Assembly: GCA_021371935.1 (NCBI GenBank)
Contig: JAJFVF010000007.1
Location: forward strand, 1 to 64,000
Length of the DNA stretch: 64,000 nucleotides
Source of the DNA: a bacterium
Lineage (GTDB): Bacteria; Armatimonadota; UBA5829
Reading direction: 5' to 3'
The translations under genes and the position numbers were made by a program. Numbering within the stretch: position 1 is the first letter of the stretch; each line of letters starts with the position of its first letter. Below are positions 27,932 to 36,830 of the stretch, in pieces. The notes below the pieces were generated by a model that saw only the letters and a program-made list of their open reading frames with translations, made no database searches and was not told the DNA's origin.

Positions 27932-28810
27932 TCACTGACCTTTGCAAATCTCCAGAAAAGCCCGTGCCGATGCGCTCAGATAGCGGTCGATTCTATATAT
28001 GGCTGATGTCTTTCGCACCAAATTGGGCAGGCAGCTTGTCTCAAGTGCAATCAGCGTCCCCGAAGCAATCTCTTCTTCGACCGCACTCATCGGCAGGAAT
28101 GAGACGCCCAGCCCGGACTCCACAAAGCTCTTGATGGCTTCCAAGCTGTCAGATTCCATCTTTACTTTGGGGGTTATGCCTGCGTTGGCAAAGATTCTAT
28201 CCAGGTAATCTCTGAAACCGCTGTTCTTTGGAAAGAGTATGAGCGGAGCCTCGCTCAGATCATGCGCCGCAATAGAACTTCCTTTGCCGGACCATCCTGG
28301 GGATGCGACAAGTTGTATGCTTTCGTCACAGAGGCCGGTGATCCGCAGGTCCGCATGTTCGACAGGCGATGTCACAAACCCTAGGTCGATCTCTCTATTA
28401 AGGATCATCGAAGCCACTTCCCTGCTTCGTCCAGTGCGCACAATCACGTCTATATCGGGGTATTGTTTTCTGAATATACCCAGCCACTTAGGCAGAAGGA
28501 AGATACTGGTAGTGACCCCTGCGCCGATTATCAGCGTGCCTGCTTTACATGAGCCGAGGTCGGCAATGACTTGTCTGCATTCGTCCAGGATTGCGAGAGA
28601 CTTCTTCGCATAATCCACCAGAGCGTGTCCCGCTTCAGTGAGTTGAACTCCTCGCCCGGTGCGATCAAATAGGGATGCCCCCAACTCCTTCTCCAGTGAC
28701 TGAATATGTGCAGTCACAGCAGGCTGTGTAATAAAAAGTCCCTCGGCAGCGCGAGTGATGCTGCCTTCTTGAGCCACTTTAAGAAAACTGCGAAGTTGAA
28801 AGAGTTCCAT
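27932..28810 (-). CDS. LysR-family transcriptional regulator
   Basis: 292 aa, typical for LysR proteins. Residues 1-60 form the winged helix-turn-helix (FLKVAQEGSITRAAEGLFIT, QPAVTAHIQSLEKELG). The rest is the periplasmic-binding-like effector domain (FDRTGRGVQLTEAG, IIGAGVTTSIFLLP, VESGLGVSFLP). GAGGA precedes the ATG by about 8 nt. The nearest divergent gene is purA, 260 bp away with a repeat element between, so I would not assume it is the target. The effector is unknown; CbbR/CysB-like members are the nearest familiar types by overall layout. Confidence 0.88.
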   Translation of the reverse strand: MELFQLRSFLKVAQEGSITRAAEGLFITQPAVTAHIQSLEKELGASLFDRTGRGVQLTEAGHALVDYAKKSLAILDECRQVIADLGSCKAGTLIIGAGVTTSIFLLPKWLGIFRKQYPDIDVIVRTGRSREVASMILNREIDLGFVTSPVEHADLRITGLCDESIQLVASPGWSGKGSSIAAHDLSEAPLILFPKNSGFRDYLDRIFANAGITPKVKMESDSLEAIKSFVESGLGVSFLPMSAVEEEIASGTLIALETSCLPNLVRKTSAIYRIDRYLSASARAFLEICKGQ

Positions 28811-28920
28811 GCATTAGTTCCTCTTATGTGAATCATAATAATAATCAATTTGAATTATACCACAATCAGAGGTAGAATACATCTGTCAGGCTAATATGGG
28901 TGTCAAAGGAAAGCAAACCT

Positions 28921-29008
28921 GTGTCATTCCCGCGAAAGCGGGAATCCAGATACCCAGCTTCCATAGGAGCGTAGGTCCTGGATTCCCAGTCAAGCTGGGA
29001 ATGACAAG
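28921..29008 (+). repeat. GTCATTCCC palindromic element, copy 1
   Basis: About 88 bp bounded by inverted TGTCATTCCC ends. Each end is itself a hairpin: TTCCCGC-GAAA-GCGGGAA and TTCCCAG-TCAA-GCTGGGAA. The interior differs from the second copy at 42415, which is in the opposite orientation. This dispersed intergenic type is known from many bacterial genomes. Confidence 0.8.
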
Positions 29009-29070
29009 TTTATCTTAGGATGCACCCTGCGTTGGTAATGCATCCGGTTATCGGAGAAGGAGCAACAATC

Positions 29071-30342
29071 ATGCCGGTCACAGTAGTAGCAGGAGTCCAA
29101 TGGGGGGACGAGGGCAAGGGTCGAATAGTCGATCTGATGGCCTCACAGGCGGATATAGTAATCCGATGTCAGGGCGGTCCGAATGCCGGGCACACCATCG
29201 TCAACGAGTTCGGCAAGTTTGCCCTGCATGGTGTTCCATCGGGGATATTCAACCCAAAGGCTCTTTGTATAGTTGGGGCTGGCACAGTGATTAACCCATC
29301 CAGCCTGGTCGAAGAACTCAAAACTGTTGCAAAGGCGGGCGCTGATATCAGCCGGGTGCTCATATCGGATCGTGCGCATCTGATAATGCCATATCACAGG
29401 CTGATGGACAATCTCGACGAGCAGCATCGCAAGGGCGGCTCAAAGATAGGCACGACGGGGCAGGGGATCGCCCAGGCATATTCAGACAAGGCTTCACGCA
29501 GGGGGCTGCGCGCTGGCGACCTGCTGGATATGAGCGTGTTTCGCGCGAAGCTGGCTGACACTCTAGCCTGGCAAAACAGACTTTTGGCGACGTATGGCCA
29601 TCCACCGATCACGACAGAAGAAGTGCTCGCACAAGTCGAAGAAGCAGCAGATTTCTTGCGACCCATGATCGGCGATACTATCAATCCGATCTGCGATGCG
29701 TTGGATGCGGGCAAGCAGGTTTTGCTAGAAGGTCAGCTCGGAGTAATGCGCGACCTGGACTGGGGCGCATACCCATTCGTAACGTCTTCCTGTCCAACTC
29801 CTGCAGGTATGGTCGCTGGTGCGGGCGTTCCGTCGAGGAGTGTCGAGCGGGTTATAGGTGTAGTGAAGGCTTACACGACCGCAGTTGGTGCTGGACCTTT
29901 CCCGACAGAGCTTTCCGATTCAAAGGGCGATGCGCTGCGTGAGCGCGGCGGCGAATTCGGCGCCACTACGGGCAGACCCAGGCGCTGCGGTTGGTTCGAT
30001 GCAGTGGCGGTCAAGTGGGCGTGCCGTGTCGCGGGATTTACTGAGTTGGCGCTCACCAAGATTGATGTGCTTGACGGTGAGCCTACTCTGCCGATTTGCG
30101 TCGAATACAAAGACGGCGACAAGACTCTCAGCTCATTCCCGACAACCGATGCGATGTCGCGCGTAAAACCCGTATATAAAGATATGCCGGGCTGGTCCGA
30201 AAAGACCGCATCCGCCCGCAAAATGTCCGAGCTGCCCGTTGCGGCACAGGGTTATGTGAACGAACTTGAGCGTCTGGCTGGTGTGCCAATATCGATGGTG
30301 TCGGTGGGTCCAGAAAGGGATTCGATCATAGACAGGAGATAA
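29071..30342 (+). CDS. purA: Adenylosuccinate synthetase
   Basis: 423 aa, the usual length. PurA joins IMP and aspartate using GTP, the first step from IMP to AMP. Visible signatures are QWGDEGKG near the N-terminus, GGPNAGHT, the IMP-binding stretch GTTGQGIAQAYSDKASRRG, TSSCPTPAGM and GRPRRCGWFDAVAVK. The start is ATG 29071 with AAGGAG eight nt before it; an upstream in-frame reading from 29020 runs out of the repeat element and adds nothing. A HAD-type hydrolase gene follows two bases later, probably in the same transcript. It uses IMP, the product of the PurO-like enzyme encoded at 25281. Confidence 0.95.
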   Translation: MPVTVVAGVQWGDEGKGRIVDLMASQADIVIRCQGGPNAGHTIVNEFGKFALHGVPSGIFNPKALCIVGAGTVINPSSLVEELKTVAKAGADISRVLISDRAHLIMPYHRLMDNLDEQHRKGGSKIGTTGQGIAQAYSDKASRRGLRAGDLLDMSVFRAKLADTLAWQNRLLATYGHPPITTEEVLAQVEEAADFLRPMIGDTINPICDALDAGKQVLLEGQLGVMRDLDWGAYPFVTSSCPTPAGMVAGAGVPSRSVERVIGVVKAYTTAVGAGPFPTELSDSKGDALRERGGEFGATTGRPRRCGWFDAVAVKWACRVAGFTELALTKIDVLDGEPTLPICVEYKDGDKTLSSFPTTDAMSRVKPVYKDMPGWSEKTASARKMSELPVAAQGYVNELERLAGVPISMVSVGPERDSIIDRR

Positions 30343-30344
30343 GG

Positions 30345-31034
30345 ATGAAATACAACGCAGTAATCTTCGATTTGTTTGGGACACTGGTCGACTACCTTCC
30401 TGCCCAGGACTGGCAGCGCTCACACGAAACTATAGCTCAGATATTTTCCGTGGGTTATGATGAGTTTCGCATGGCATGGCGGCAGATTATGCCCGACAGG
30501 GACCTTGGTCGTTACGGCGGTGTTGCGGATGATTTCAAACATGTATGCACTCTGCTGGGTATCCAGCCGAGCCGGGAGCAGATTGACGCAGCCATAGAGG
30601 TTCGACTTGACTACTATCGCCGCGAACTCCAGCCGAGAACAGGCGCAATAGAGACGTTGCACAAGCTGCGAGAGTCCGGCCACAAAGTCGGTCTGATCAC
30701 TGTATGCGGGTCGGAGATACCCATGTTATGGGATGAGTCCGACTTCGGTCCATTGATGAATGCGTGTGTTTTCTCATGTCTGGAGGGGATAACCAAACCC
30801 GACCCGCTCATATATCAGCTTGCCTGCGATAGGCTTGGCGTAAAAGCTGAGGATTGTCTTTACGTGGGAGACGGCAGTTCTCGTGAGCTTACCGGCGTGC
30901 TGGAGGTCGGCATGCACCCGGTATTGATCCAGATGGAATATGATAGAGATTATGGTGTGGATCGTATCGATGCGGTTGAATGGCAGGGGTCGACAATTGA
31001 TTCACTGAGCAAGGTCCTTGAGTTAGTAGTTTAG
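30345..31034 (+). CDS. HAD-superfamily hydrolase
   Basis: 229 aa. Motif I FDLFGTLVD, motif II LITVCG, motif III Lys in EGITKPDPLIYQLACDRLGV and motif IV YVGDGSSRELTG are in order, with a helical cap of about 70 residues between I and II (subclass I). The second Asp of the usual DxD is Phe-Gly here (DLFGT), as is common in this branch; the nucleophile Asp is present. Substrate unknown; likely a small phosphorylated metabolite, and the overlap with purA transcription hints at a nucleotide, which is only inference. AGGAGATAAGG precedes the ATG. Confidence 0.87.
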   Translation: MKYNAVIFDLFGTLVDYLPAQDWQRSHETIAQIFSVGYDEFRMAWRQIMPDRDLGRYGGVADDFKHVCTLLGIQPSREQIDAAIEVRLDYYRRELQPRTGAIETLHKLRESGHKVGLITVCGSEIPMLWDESDFGPLMNACVFSCLEGITKPDPLIYQLACDRLGVKAEDCLYVGDGSSRELTGVLEVGMHPVLIQMEYDRDYGVDRIDAVEWQGSTIDSLSKVLELVV

Positions 31035-31045
31035 CCCAGTATGCT

Positions 31046-32215
31046 CTATGCTATTACAGAGTCCATAAAAGATTTGCCCGGCAGATCATATTGGATGGAG
31101 AGTATATCCGCTATTGTTGCCGATAGATCGCAGAAGCACGATCTTATTCCCAGGTCTACGCTGCAAGCAGCTTTCTTTCCATAGACCAAAAGAGGCACAT
31201 ATTCGCGGGTATGGTTCGTGCCCGGCGTAGTGGGGTCGCAGCCATGGTCGGCCGTAATGAATAGGATATCATCATTGCCCATCGCTCCCATGATCGACGG
31301 CAGCGCTGCATCGAATTCGATGAGGGCATTGGCATAACCTTTGGGATCATTGCGATGGCCGTAGAGCATATCGAAGTCCACCAGGTTTATAAAGACAAGC
31401 GAGCCTTCACCTCCGGCAATTGCTGCAATTGTCGCGCCAATCCCTTCGTGATTGTTGGCGGTATGGATAGATGTGCTGATGCCCCGGCCTGCATATATGT
31501 CGTTTATCTTGCCGATTGCAATTACGCTGCCGTCATTTTTCGCGATCAAATCAAGCAGTGTTTCATGAGGCGGTTCGAGAGAGAAATCTTTGCGGCGCTC
31601 AGTGCGTGTGAACGAACCAGGCTCACCGATAAATGGCCTGGCTATTACTCTCTGCACGTTGTGCGGAGATACAAGCATCTTTCGTGCGAATATGCACCAC
31701 TCGTATAGCTGATCCACAGGCACTATGTCTTCATGACAGGCTATTTGAAAAACGCTGTCCGCGGATGTGTATACGATTGGCCGGCCTGTGCGCATATGCT
31801 CTTCACCAAGTTCCTTGATGATCTCAGTGCCGGATGCCGCCTTGTTGCCGAGTATTTTTCGTCCTATGCCCGCTGTGAATTTGCCGATGACATCATCTGG
31901 GAATCCATCCGGGTAGACAGGAAACGCGCGCTCCGTTATAACTCCCACCATCTCCCAGTGGCCGGTGGTAGTGTCTTTGCCTTGAGAGACTTCCGCCATT
32001 TTGCCATAGCATCCGGCAGGCTCCGTTGCAGGCTCCACGCCCATTATGGGCGAAATATTTCCCAGACCCAGCCTTGCCATATTAGGCAGATTGAGTCCAC
32101 CTACAGACTCGGCAATATGCCCAAATGTATTGCACCCAGCGTCGCCGAATTTGTCTGCATCAGGCAGAGCACCTATGCCGACTGAATCGAGCACAATTAT
32201 AATACAGCGTTGCAT
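31046..32215 (-). CDS. deoB: Phosphopentomutase
   Basis: 389 aa from ATG 32215, with GGAGA seven nt upstream. DeoB interconverts (deoxy)ribose 1-phosphate and 5-phosphate in nucleoside salvage. It is an alkaline-phosphatase-superfamily metalloenzyme: LDSVGIGALPDA (metal Asp and Thr/Ser region), KDTTTGHWEM, FINLVDFDMLYGHRND, ITADHGCDPT and TNHTREYVPLL hold the expected Asp, His and Thr ligands. Length matches the family. It is last in a minus-strand run with the HAF-repeat protein 20 bp upstream, and converges on the HAD gene. Confidence 0.95.
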   Translation of the reverse strand: MQRCIIIVLDSVGIGALPDADKFGDAGCNTFGHIAESVGGLNLPNMARLGLGNISPIMGVEPATEPAGCYGKMAEVSQGKDTTTGHWEMVGVITERAFPVYPDGFPDDVIGKFTAGIGRKILGNKAASGTEIIKELGEEHMRTGRPIVYTSADSVFQIACHEDIVPVDQLYEWCIFARKMLVSPHNVQRVIARPFIGEPGSFTRTERRKDFSLEPPHETLLDLIAKNDGSVIAIGKINDIYAGRGISTSIHTANNHEGIGATIAAIAGGEGSLVFINLVDFDMLYGHRNDPKGYANALIEFDAALPSIMGAMGNDDILFITADHGCDPTTPGTNHTREYVPLLVYGKKAACSVDLGIRSCFCDLSATIADILSIQYDLPGKSFMDSVIA

Positions 32216-32235
32216 CAACTATATCTCCAATTCAT

Positions 32236-33318
32236 TCAAATGCGACCACGTTTGAACCGCAATCCCAACCCGCCCAAGCCGACCATTAGCGAGAGTATGC
32301 TCGTGCACTCGGGAGTCGTTACCGGCTCCCACATAACCAGTCCGTCAGACGACGTCCCGTATATTCGCCCAGAATCGTCTATACAGAAGGCATTGCTCGC
32401 CTCTAGTCCGCTCATCTTTCCAAGATTTACAATGCCACTATCGGCAGTCCATACAAAAGCATATTCATTAGGCACCCATTCAAATGGGTACGGTTCATCA
32501 AACATGGGCTCCCAAACCCTGTAGAATCCGACAACCTCGCCGCGATCATTCACATCTGACAGGCAAAATCCATCAATATAAGGCAGGTCTATGGAGATGT
32601 CAATGACGCCTGTTTTACTGCTCCAGAAAAAACTACTGCCGATTACATTCCCTGAATTACTGATCTTGAAAGCTTCTCCATGACACAGTATCTGAGTAGT
32701 GCCATTCGGGTGCCGAATTGTCGCCCACATATCCTGGCCATTAGCGCCATCGCCACTCCAACCAACAATATCACCATTATCGTTAATATCATTTGCAACT
32801 CGTAAACCGTCTAGAGTAATTGCTATTCCGTATGGATTCCACATTATAGGACTACCAGACAATCCATCTGAAGCAAAACCCACAACCCAGCCCAAATTAT
32901 TAATGGCATATGCCTGTGCATTCTGGTAACCTGGAACTGTCAACGAGGAGGCTGTTCCATCTGATGTCCATCGGATCGCGCTATAATTCCAATTAGGACA
33001 CTCGGGGGATGTGTAGGAAGCAGTGCCTACAGCCTGCCCGGACCGATTGGCATCACAAACACCATAATCATAATAAGAAACTGGCGAAGGTAAGGCACTA
33101 AATCCGGTCTGAGATGACCAGGTGACAGCGCTGTTGCACATAGATTCATTATCCCAGCCAAAACCGAATATGCGTCCAGAATCGGACACGGCTGAAATTT
33201 GGTATAACGATAGGTTGCCACCAGTCATGTTGTCCAAAACCCGATAGTGATAATCCGCAGCTTGCAGTGGAATAGCGAGGCAGCAACAGAGCAGAACAAC
33301 CAGTAGTGCTCTTTTCAT
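32236..33318 (-). CDS. Secreted HAF-repeat beta-propeller protein with PEP-CTERM-like tail
   Basis: 360 aa. Signal peptide (about 1-20, ending LQA). Repeats of the type AISDSGRIFGF, INNLGWVVGF, INDNGDIVGW, VNDRGEVVGF and IDDSGRIYGT mark the HAF extracellular repeat family, a probable beta-propeller. The C-terminus, TPECTSILSLMVGLGGLGL followed by RFKRGR, has the layout of a PEP-CTERM sorting signal (short motif, hydrophobic helix, basic end) but reads Pro-Glu-Cys. It is therefore probably anchored or handled by an exosortase-like system; none is in the window. GGAGG precedes the ATG by 7 nt. Confidence 0.75.
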   Translation of the reverse strand: MKRALLVVLLCCCLAIPLQAADYHYRVLDNMTGGNLSLYQISAVSDSGRIFGFGWDNESMCNSAVTWSSQTGFSALPSPVSYYDYGVCDANRSGQAVGTASYTSPECPNWNYSAIRWTSDGTASSLTVPGYQNAQAYAINNLGWVVGFASDGLSGSPIMWNPYGIAITLDGLRVANDINDNGDIVGWSGDGANGQDMWATIRHPNGTTQILCHGEAFKISNSGNVIGSSFFWSSKTGVIDISIDLPYIDGFCLSDVNDRGEVVGFYRVWEPMFDEPYPFEWVPNEYAFVWTADSGIVNLGKMSGLEASNAFCIDDSGRIYGTSSDGLVMWEPVTTPECTSILSLMVGLGGLGLRFKRGRI

Positions 33319-33397
33319 TTTTGTCCTCCAATGGATAGGACCTCTTTATGTGTTCTTGGTTATCCTTTCGGAAGAACGAAGAGAATTCTGTAGGCAG

Positions 33398-34288
33398 TCA
33401 TGCTCTCGGATGCGTTTCTTTATACACCTCGCGCAAATGGTCGCGGCTCACATGAGTATAGACTTGAGTAGTCGCTATGCTGGCATGCCCGAGCATTTCC
33501 TGCACGCTGCGCAGATCGGCTCCACGTTCGATCAGATGAGTGGCGAATGAGTGCCTGAGCATATGCGGAGTGATGGATTTGGTGATGCCAGCCTGTGCGG
33601 CGTATTTCTTGATTATCTTCCAGAACATTACGCGCGACATAGGTTTGCCTTGCTTGGTCAGAAACAAATATTCGGAGCGATGTATACCCGCAAGCCTGCC
33701 TCGCACGCGGTCGATGTAAGCCCTGACATACTCACCGGCAATCTCACCAATCGGTACGACACGCTCTTTGTTGCCTTTGCCCATGCACTTAATAAAGCCC
33801 ATGTTCAGGTTCAAGTCTTCCACTTTCAGGGCAATGAGTTCGGAAACCCGAAGTCCGCATGCATATAATGTTTCAAGCATAGCCTTGTCACGCAGACCCA
33901 GGTCATCATGAATATCAGGCGAATCGAGCAGGCTGGCCAGGTCTTCCACATCCAGAGATTTCGGCAGTCTGATCGGGGGTCTTCGTGTCTCGAAAGCGTG
34001 CAGTGGATTTTTTTCGATAATACGCTCGGAGCAGAGATATTTGATGAACCCGCGGACAGCCGTGATCTTGCGTGCGATACTGGTTTGTGCATATTTTTCT
34101 TTACTGAGCATATCGAGGAACGCGACCATGCAGTCGTTATCGATTTTATCCGGCTCAGTGACGTTGCGCTTGAGCAGGAATGATGCGAACTGAGAGAGGT
34201 CCCGCCCATATGATGCCACTGTGTTTTGTGACAGTCCTCGTTCGACAGAAATATAGTCCAGAAACCTTTGGATATGATAGTCTATCAT
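33398..34288 (-). CDS. xerD: Tyrosine recombinase XerC/XerD
   Basis: 296 aa, the normal length. The N-terminal SAM-like domain (FLDYISVERGLSQNTVASYG) is followed by the catalytic domain with Arg in CGLRVSEL, Lys in MGKGNKERVVP, HMLRHSFATHL, GHASIATT and the nucleophile Tyr in YTHVSRDHL. It resolves chromosome dimers at dif with a partner. XerC and XerD cannot be told apart with confidence here; xerD is a working choice. The ATG overlaps the stop of the upstream glycosyltransferase gene by 4 bp (ATGA), so they are translationally coupled. No dif-like site was recognised. Confidence 0.88.
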   Translation of the reverse strand: MIDYHIQRFLDYISVERGLSQNTVASYGRDLSQFASFLLKRNVTEPDKIDNDCMVAFLDMLSKEKYAQTSIARKITAVRGFIKYLCSERIIEKNPLHAFETRRPPIRLPKSLDVEDLASLLDSPDIHDDLGLRDKAMLETLYACGLRVSELIALKVEDLNLNMGFIKCMGKGNKERVVPIGEIAGEYVRAYIDRVRGRLAGIHRSEYLFLTKQGKPMSRVMFWKIIKKYAAQAGITKSITPHMLRHSFATHLIERGADLRSVQEMLGHASIATTQVYTHVSRDHLREVYKETHPRA

Positions 34289-35937
34289 TTCTTGCGCTCA
34301 TATATCTTTATCTGTGGGCTGACATATCGCATATCGTGCGGCAGATTCTCAGTATAAAGGTCCATACCGTCCAGTATCCCGCCATAGACCCTGCGCATGA
34401 CATAGTGGTCGTCAATCATCTTCAGGTCGGCTAGAATGCGGTTAACCTGCGCCTTTTGATCCGGGGTCAGATTCCTGTTGTTATGAAGTCGGAGAGCGTC
34501 ACGAATTTCATATTCGGAGACGATGACCCAGTCTGGCGCATCATTGCTCCACCACTTGTCCGGCTTGTCATATTTGGAAAATACAACGATCTTGTAAGGC
34601 GTATTGTTTATTGCCTCCATGCGCTGGGGCAGGGTGCCGAACCCGAAGTCTTTCGAGAGCGGCGGGCTGTAGAACCACGGTGGGTCGATCATGCCGATAC
34701 TTGCGTGCCTGGGCACATTTTTGAATATCCATTTTGCCGCGCAGTCCTGCGGAGCCTGCATCACAAACAGCGTGTCGAGTATTATACTAAAGAAAAATGC
34801 AAAGGTTATAGCGCAAAAACAGAGCACTGCCCATATCCATCCCCCAATCGTGAGCATGGGTTTTCCCCTCAGCCAGTTCCACCATCTGCACATTACCCAG
34901 GCGCATAATATCGCAATCGCAGGATACAGCGGCAGTGTATAGCGGGCAAAGCGCACTTGAGAGAGTGAAATGAGCACATAATACGGGATCACAAAGGCAA
35001 GTATTATAAGTGTCTGCCTGTCGCGCTTTACTAATGCCGCGATTACCGCAAACAAGAAAATAAGTGCCAGTAACGGTCCCAGACCGGAGACGAGCGAGCT
35101 TGTGAACGTGTAGATAAATCCATTGCCGGTCGCCGCGAACACCAATCCATGTCCGCTGCTGACATGCTTCATTTCATATGTCAGGCCGTGGATAAATTCG
35201 TTTGTGTGCAGAATGCATCCGGGAGTCGAGACTACAAACGCTGCGATCATGCAACCTATAGATGCCCACAGCCTGCCTGACAGGATAGACGACCGGTTCA
35301 GCTTTGCGCGAAGGAAGTGGGCAGTGATTACAGATAAGATCACCAATACGGCGTTATACCTTGTGCCTGCGGCAAGGCCGGTCATGACCCCAGCCCACAG
35401 ATAGTCACGCCAGTCGCCCCGTCTATACACAAGCGCGGCATATCCCAGCGCCAGTGCAATAAACAGTGTGCTCGGCACGTCCACTGTGGCGAAGTGTGAG
35501 TGTTGGACATGCAGCGGCGCGACAGCCAGTATAAGAGCCGCAATCAGTCCCTGGGCTTTACCGAAGAACTCACGCCCTGCCCAGTATGTAGCCACAACGG
35601 CACATATCGCTATGATGACTGTCACAGTGCGCGCAGCCAGATAAGGCGCGTCCAGACTGCCCGATAATCCATATCTGAAGGCTATGGCAATCGCGATAGT
35701 ACACAGATATATGTACAGTGATGGGTAGTTATAGAGCTTTGGATCCAGCGAACGATTTAGATACACAAACAGCGCGGCTCCCAGGATCAGAAACTCATCG
35801 GGGTGGTATGAATAGGAGTGCAGTTCGTTCGGCAGACCCCACCTAAGGCCGATCAGCCTCAGCGCGGCAGCCAATATGATTATGCACGCAAGGGGTAACA
35901 GCGTGCGCCAGTTTTCTCGAACATCTCTGACAGTCAA
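34285..35937 (-). CDS. GT39/PMT-type membrane glycosyltransferase
   Basis: 550 aa with about ten transmembrane helices. The first external loop carries YHPDE, which fits the catalytic Asp/Glu position of the ArnT/PMT (GT-C) fold, followed by the helical core typical of 'glycosyltransferase family 39' proteins (RTVTVIIAICAVVATYWAGR; QHSHFATVDVP). It would move a sugar from a polyprenyl-phosphate donor to an envelope acceptor on the outer membrane face. The start is TTG 35937 with GAGG six nt upstream; no ATG fits. It follows the DUF5317-like gene by one base and overlaps xerD. Confidence 0.8.
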   Translation of the reverse strand: MTVRDVRENWRTLLPLACIIILAAALRLIGLRWGLPNELHSYSYHPDEFLILGAALFVYLNRSLDPKLYNYPSLYIYLCTIAIAIAFRYGLSGSLDAPYLAARTVTVIIAICAVVATYWAGREFFGKAQGLIAALILAVAPLHVQHSHFATVDVPSTLFIALALGYAALVYRRGDWRDYLWAGVMTGLAAGTRYNAVLVILSVITAHFLRAKLNRSSILSGRLWASIGCMIAAFVVSTPGCILHTNEFIHGLTYEMKHVSSGHGLVFAATGNGFIYTFTSSLVSGLGPLLALIFLFAVIAALVKRDRQTLIILAFVIPYYVLISLSQVRFARYTLPLYPAIAILCAWVMCRWWNWLRGKPMLTIGGWIWAVLCFCAITFAFFFSIILDTLFVMQAPQDCAAKWIFKNVPRHASIGMIDPPWFYSPPLSKDFGFGTLPQRMEAINNTPYKIVVFSKYDKPDKWWSNDAPDWVIVSEYEIRDALRLHNNRNLTPDQKAQVNRILADLKMIDDHYVMRRVYGGILDGMDLYTENLPHDMRYVSPQIKIYERKK

Positions 35938-35938
35938 T

Positions 35939-36508
35939 CTACGCCTCAGCAGATGCTTTGATTTCTTTGTGCGAGGGCATACGCATTCCCACTATTATCG
36001 CAACGACGATTCCGAGTGTTATGAGGATATCGCCTATGCTGCAGATTTCAGGCAGCAGCGCATATGGCCATCGCATTGGTATTATATCGCACAAGAAACC
36101 GAGTTTTGTGCTTGAGTCCATCAATGAATTGTGGATGGGCATTTTCATGGCTTTTTTGCCGAAGACAAATACCACTGCCCACTTGGAAGCAGGCATAAGC
36201 CCGCCGTTCACGCTTAATGCCAGGAGATTTGCTACCATTCCCGTCACAACCAGCTTTGCCCCTGCGATCCTCAGATTTGCCAGCACAAAGGCCAGGAATG
36301 CGAACTTTTCGGCCATCTGGACAATTCCTGCCAGCCAGTGCATCTCCCTGAGTGTCGGTGAAAACCGAAACGCCCAGGAGGTGAAACTCAACGCCACGGC
36401 CAGGACCAGCACCCAGACACATCTGATTTTGAGGTCGGCGAGTCTGTCCAGCTTGCCGCCTGTCAGCCACGCTATAATCAGGCCGATTATTATAAGTTCC
36501 GGTAACAA
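35939..36508 (-). CDS. DUF5317-like integral membrane protein
   Basis: 189 aa, four to five predicted transmembrane helices. The NGGLMPASKWAVVF stretch (about residue 102) matches the NGG-MP-S core of DUF5317 proteins; the C-terminal helix (GDILITLGIVVAIIVGM) also fits. The start is TTG 36508 with AGGAGG six nt upstream. It heads a minus-strand group with the GT39 and XerD genes. Function of the family is unknown. Confidence 0.62.
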   Translation of the reverse strand: MLPELIIIGLIIAWLTGGKLDRLADLKIRCVWVLVLAVALSFTSWAFRFSPTLREMHWLAGIVQMAEKFAFLAFVLANLRIAGAKLVVTGMVANLLALSVNGGLMPASKWAVVFVFGKKAMKMPIHNSLMDSSTKLGFLCDIIPMRWPYALLPEICSIGDILITLGIVVAIIVGMRMPSHKEIKASAEA

Positions 36509-36650
36509 TGCATACCTCCTGTCTGATTGTTAAGCAATTTACGCTGAGTAAATGTGTTATAAGAGAGCTTATACTCCAAGCGTGATTATGATACCTGTAG
36601 AGATATAAAAAAGCAAATGGCATTTCATCATTATTGCTTTTTGCTAAAAG

Positions 36651-36671
36651 CCGGGAGTACGAAGCTCCTGC
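36651..36671 (+). repeat. REP-type repeat, partial copy
   Basis: CCGGGAGTACGAAGCTCCTG matches the core of the REP family found beside the RAYT gene at 48265, with two changes and without the GAGCC end. Confidence 0.55.
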
Positions 36672-36742
36672 GTTCATTAAGCGTGCTGTTTCGTGCGTTG
36701 ACACCTTTCAATCAGCGTGCTATACTCTGGTAAATCTAGCCC

Positions 36743-36811
36743 GCATTATTCACGAGAAATGTGAATAATGCTCTCAGAGACCCGGATTATTCACTAAGCG
36801 CATAATCCGGG
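36743..36811 (-). repeat. Bipartite palindromic element, copy 2
   Basis: Palindromes at 36743-36771 (GCATTATTCAC...GTGAATAATGC) and 36781-36811 (CCCGGATTAT...ATAATCCGGG). Read on the minus strand they have the order of copy 1 at 17973-18045. The best-conserved part differs at two of 28 bases. Confidence 0.72.
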
Positions 36812-36830
36812 CCAGAGGTATTATAGCGCG

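Larger units (their letters stand above)
36509..36830. other. Repeat-rich divergent intergenic region
   Basis: No gene is seen. It contains a partial REP copy (36651-36671) and copy 2 of the bipartite palindrome (36743-36811), which ends just before the AGAGG ribosome site of gmk. Promoters for the divergent DUF5317 and gmk operons should lie here, but no convincing -35/-10 pair was found. Confidence 0.6.
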
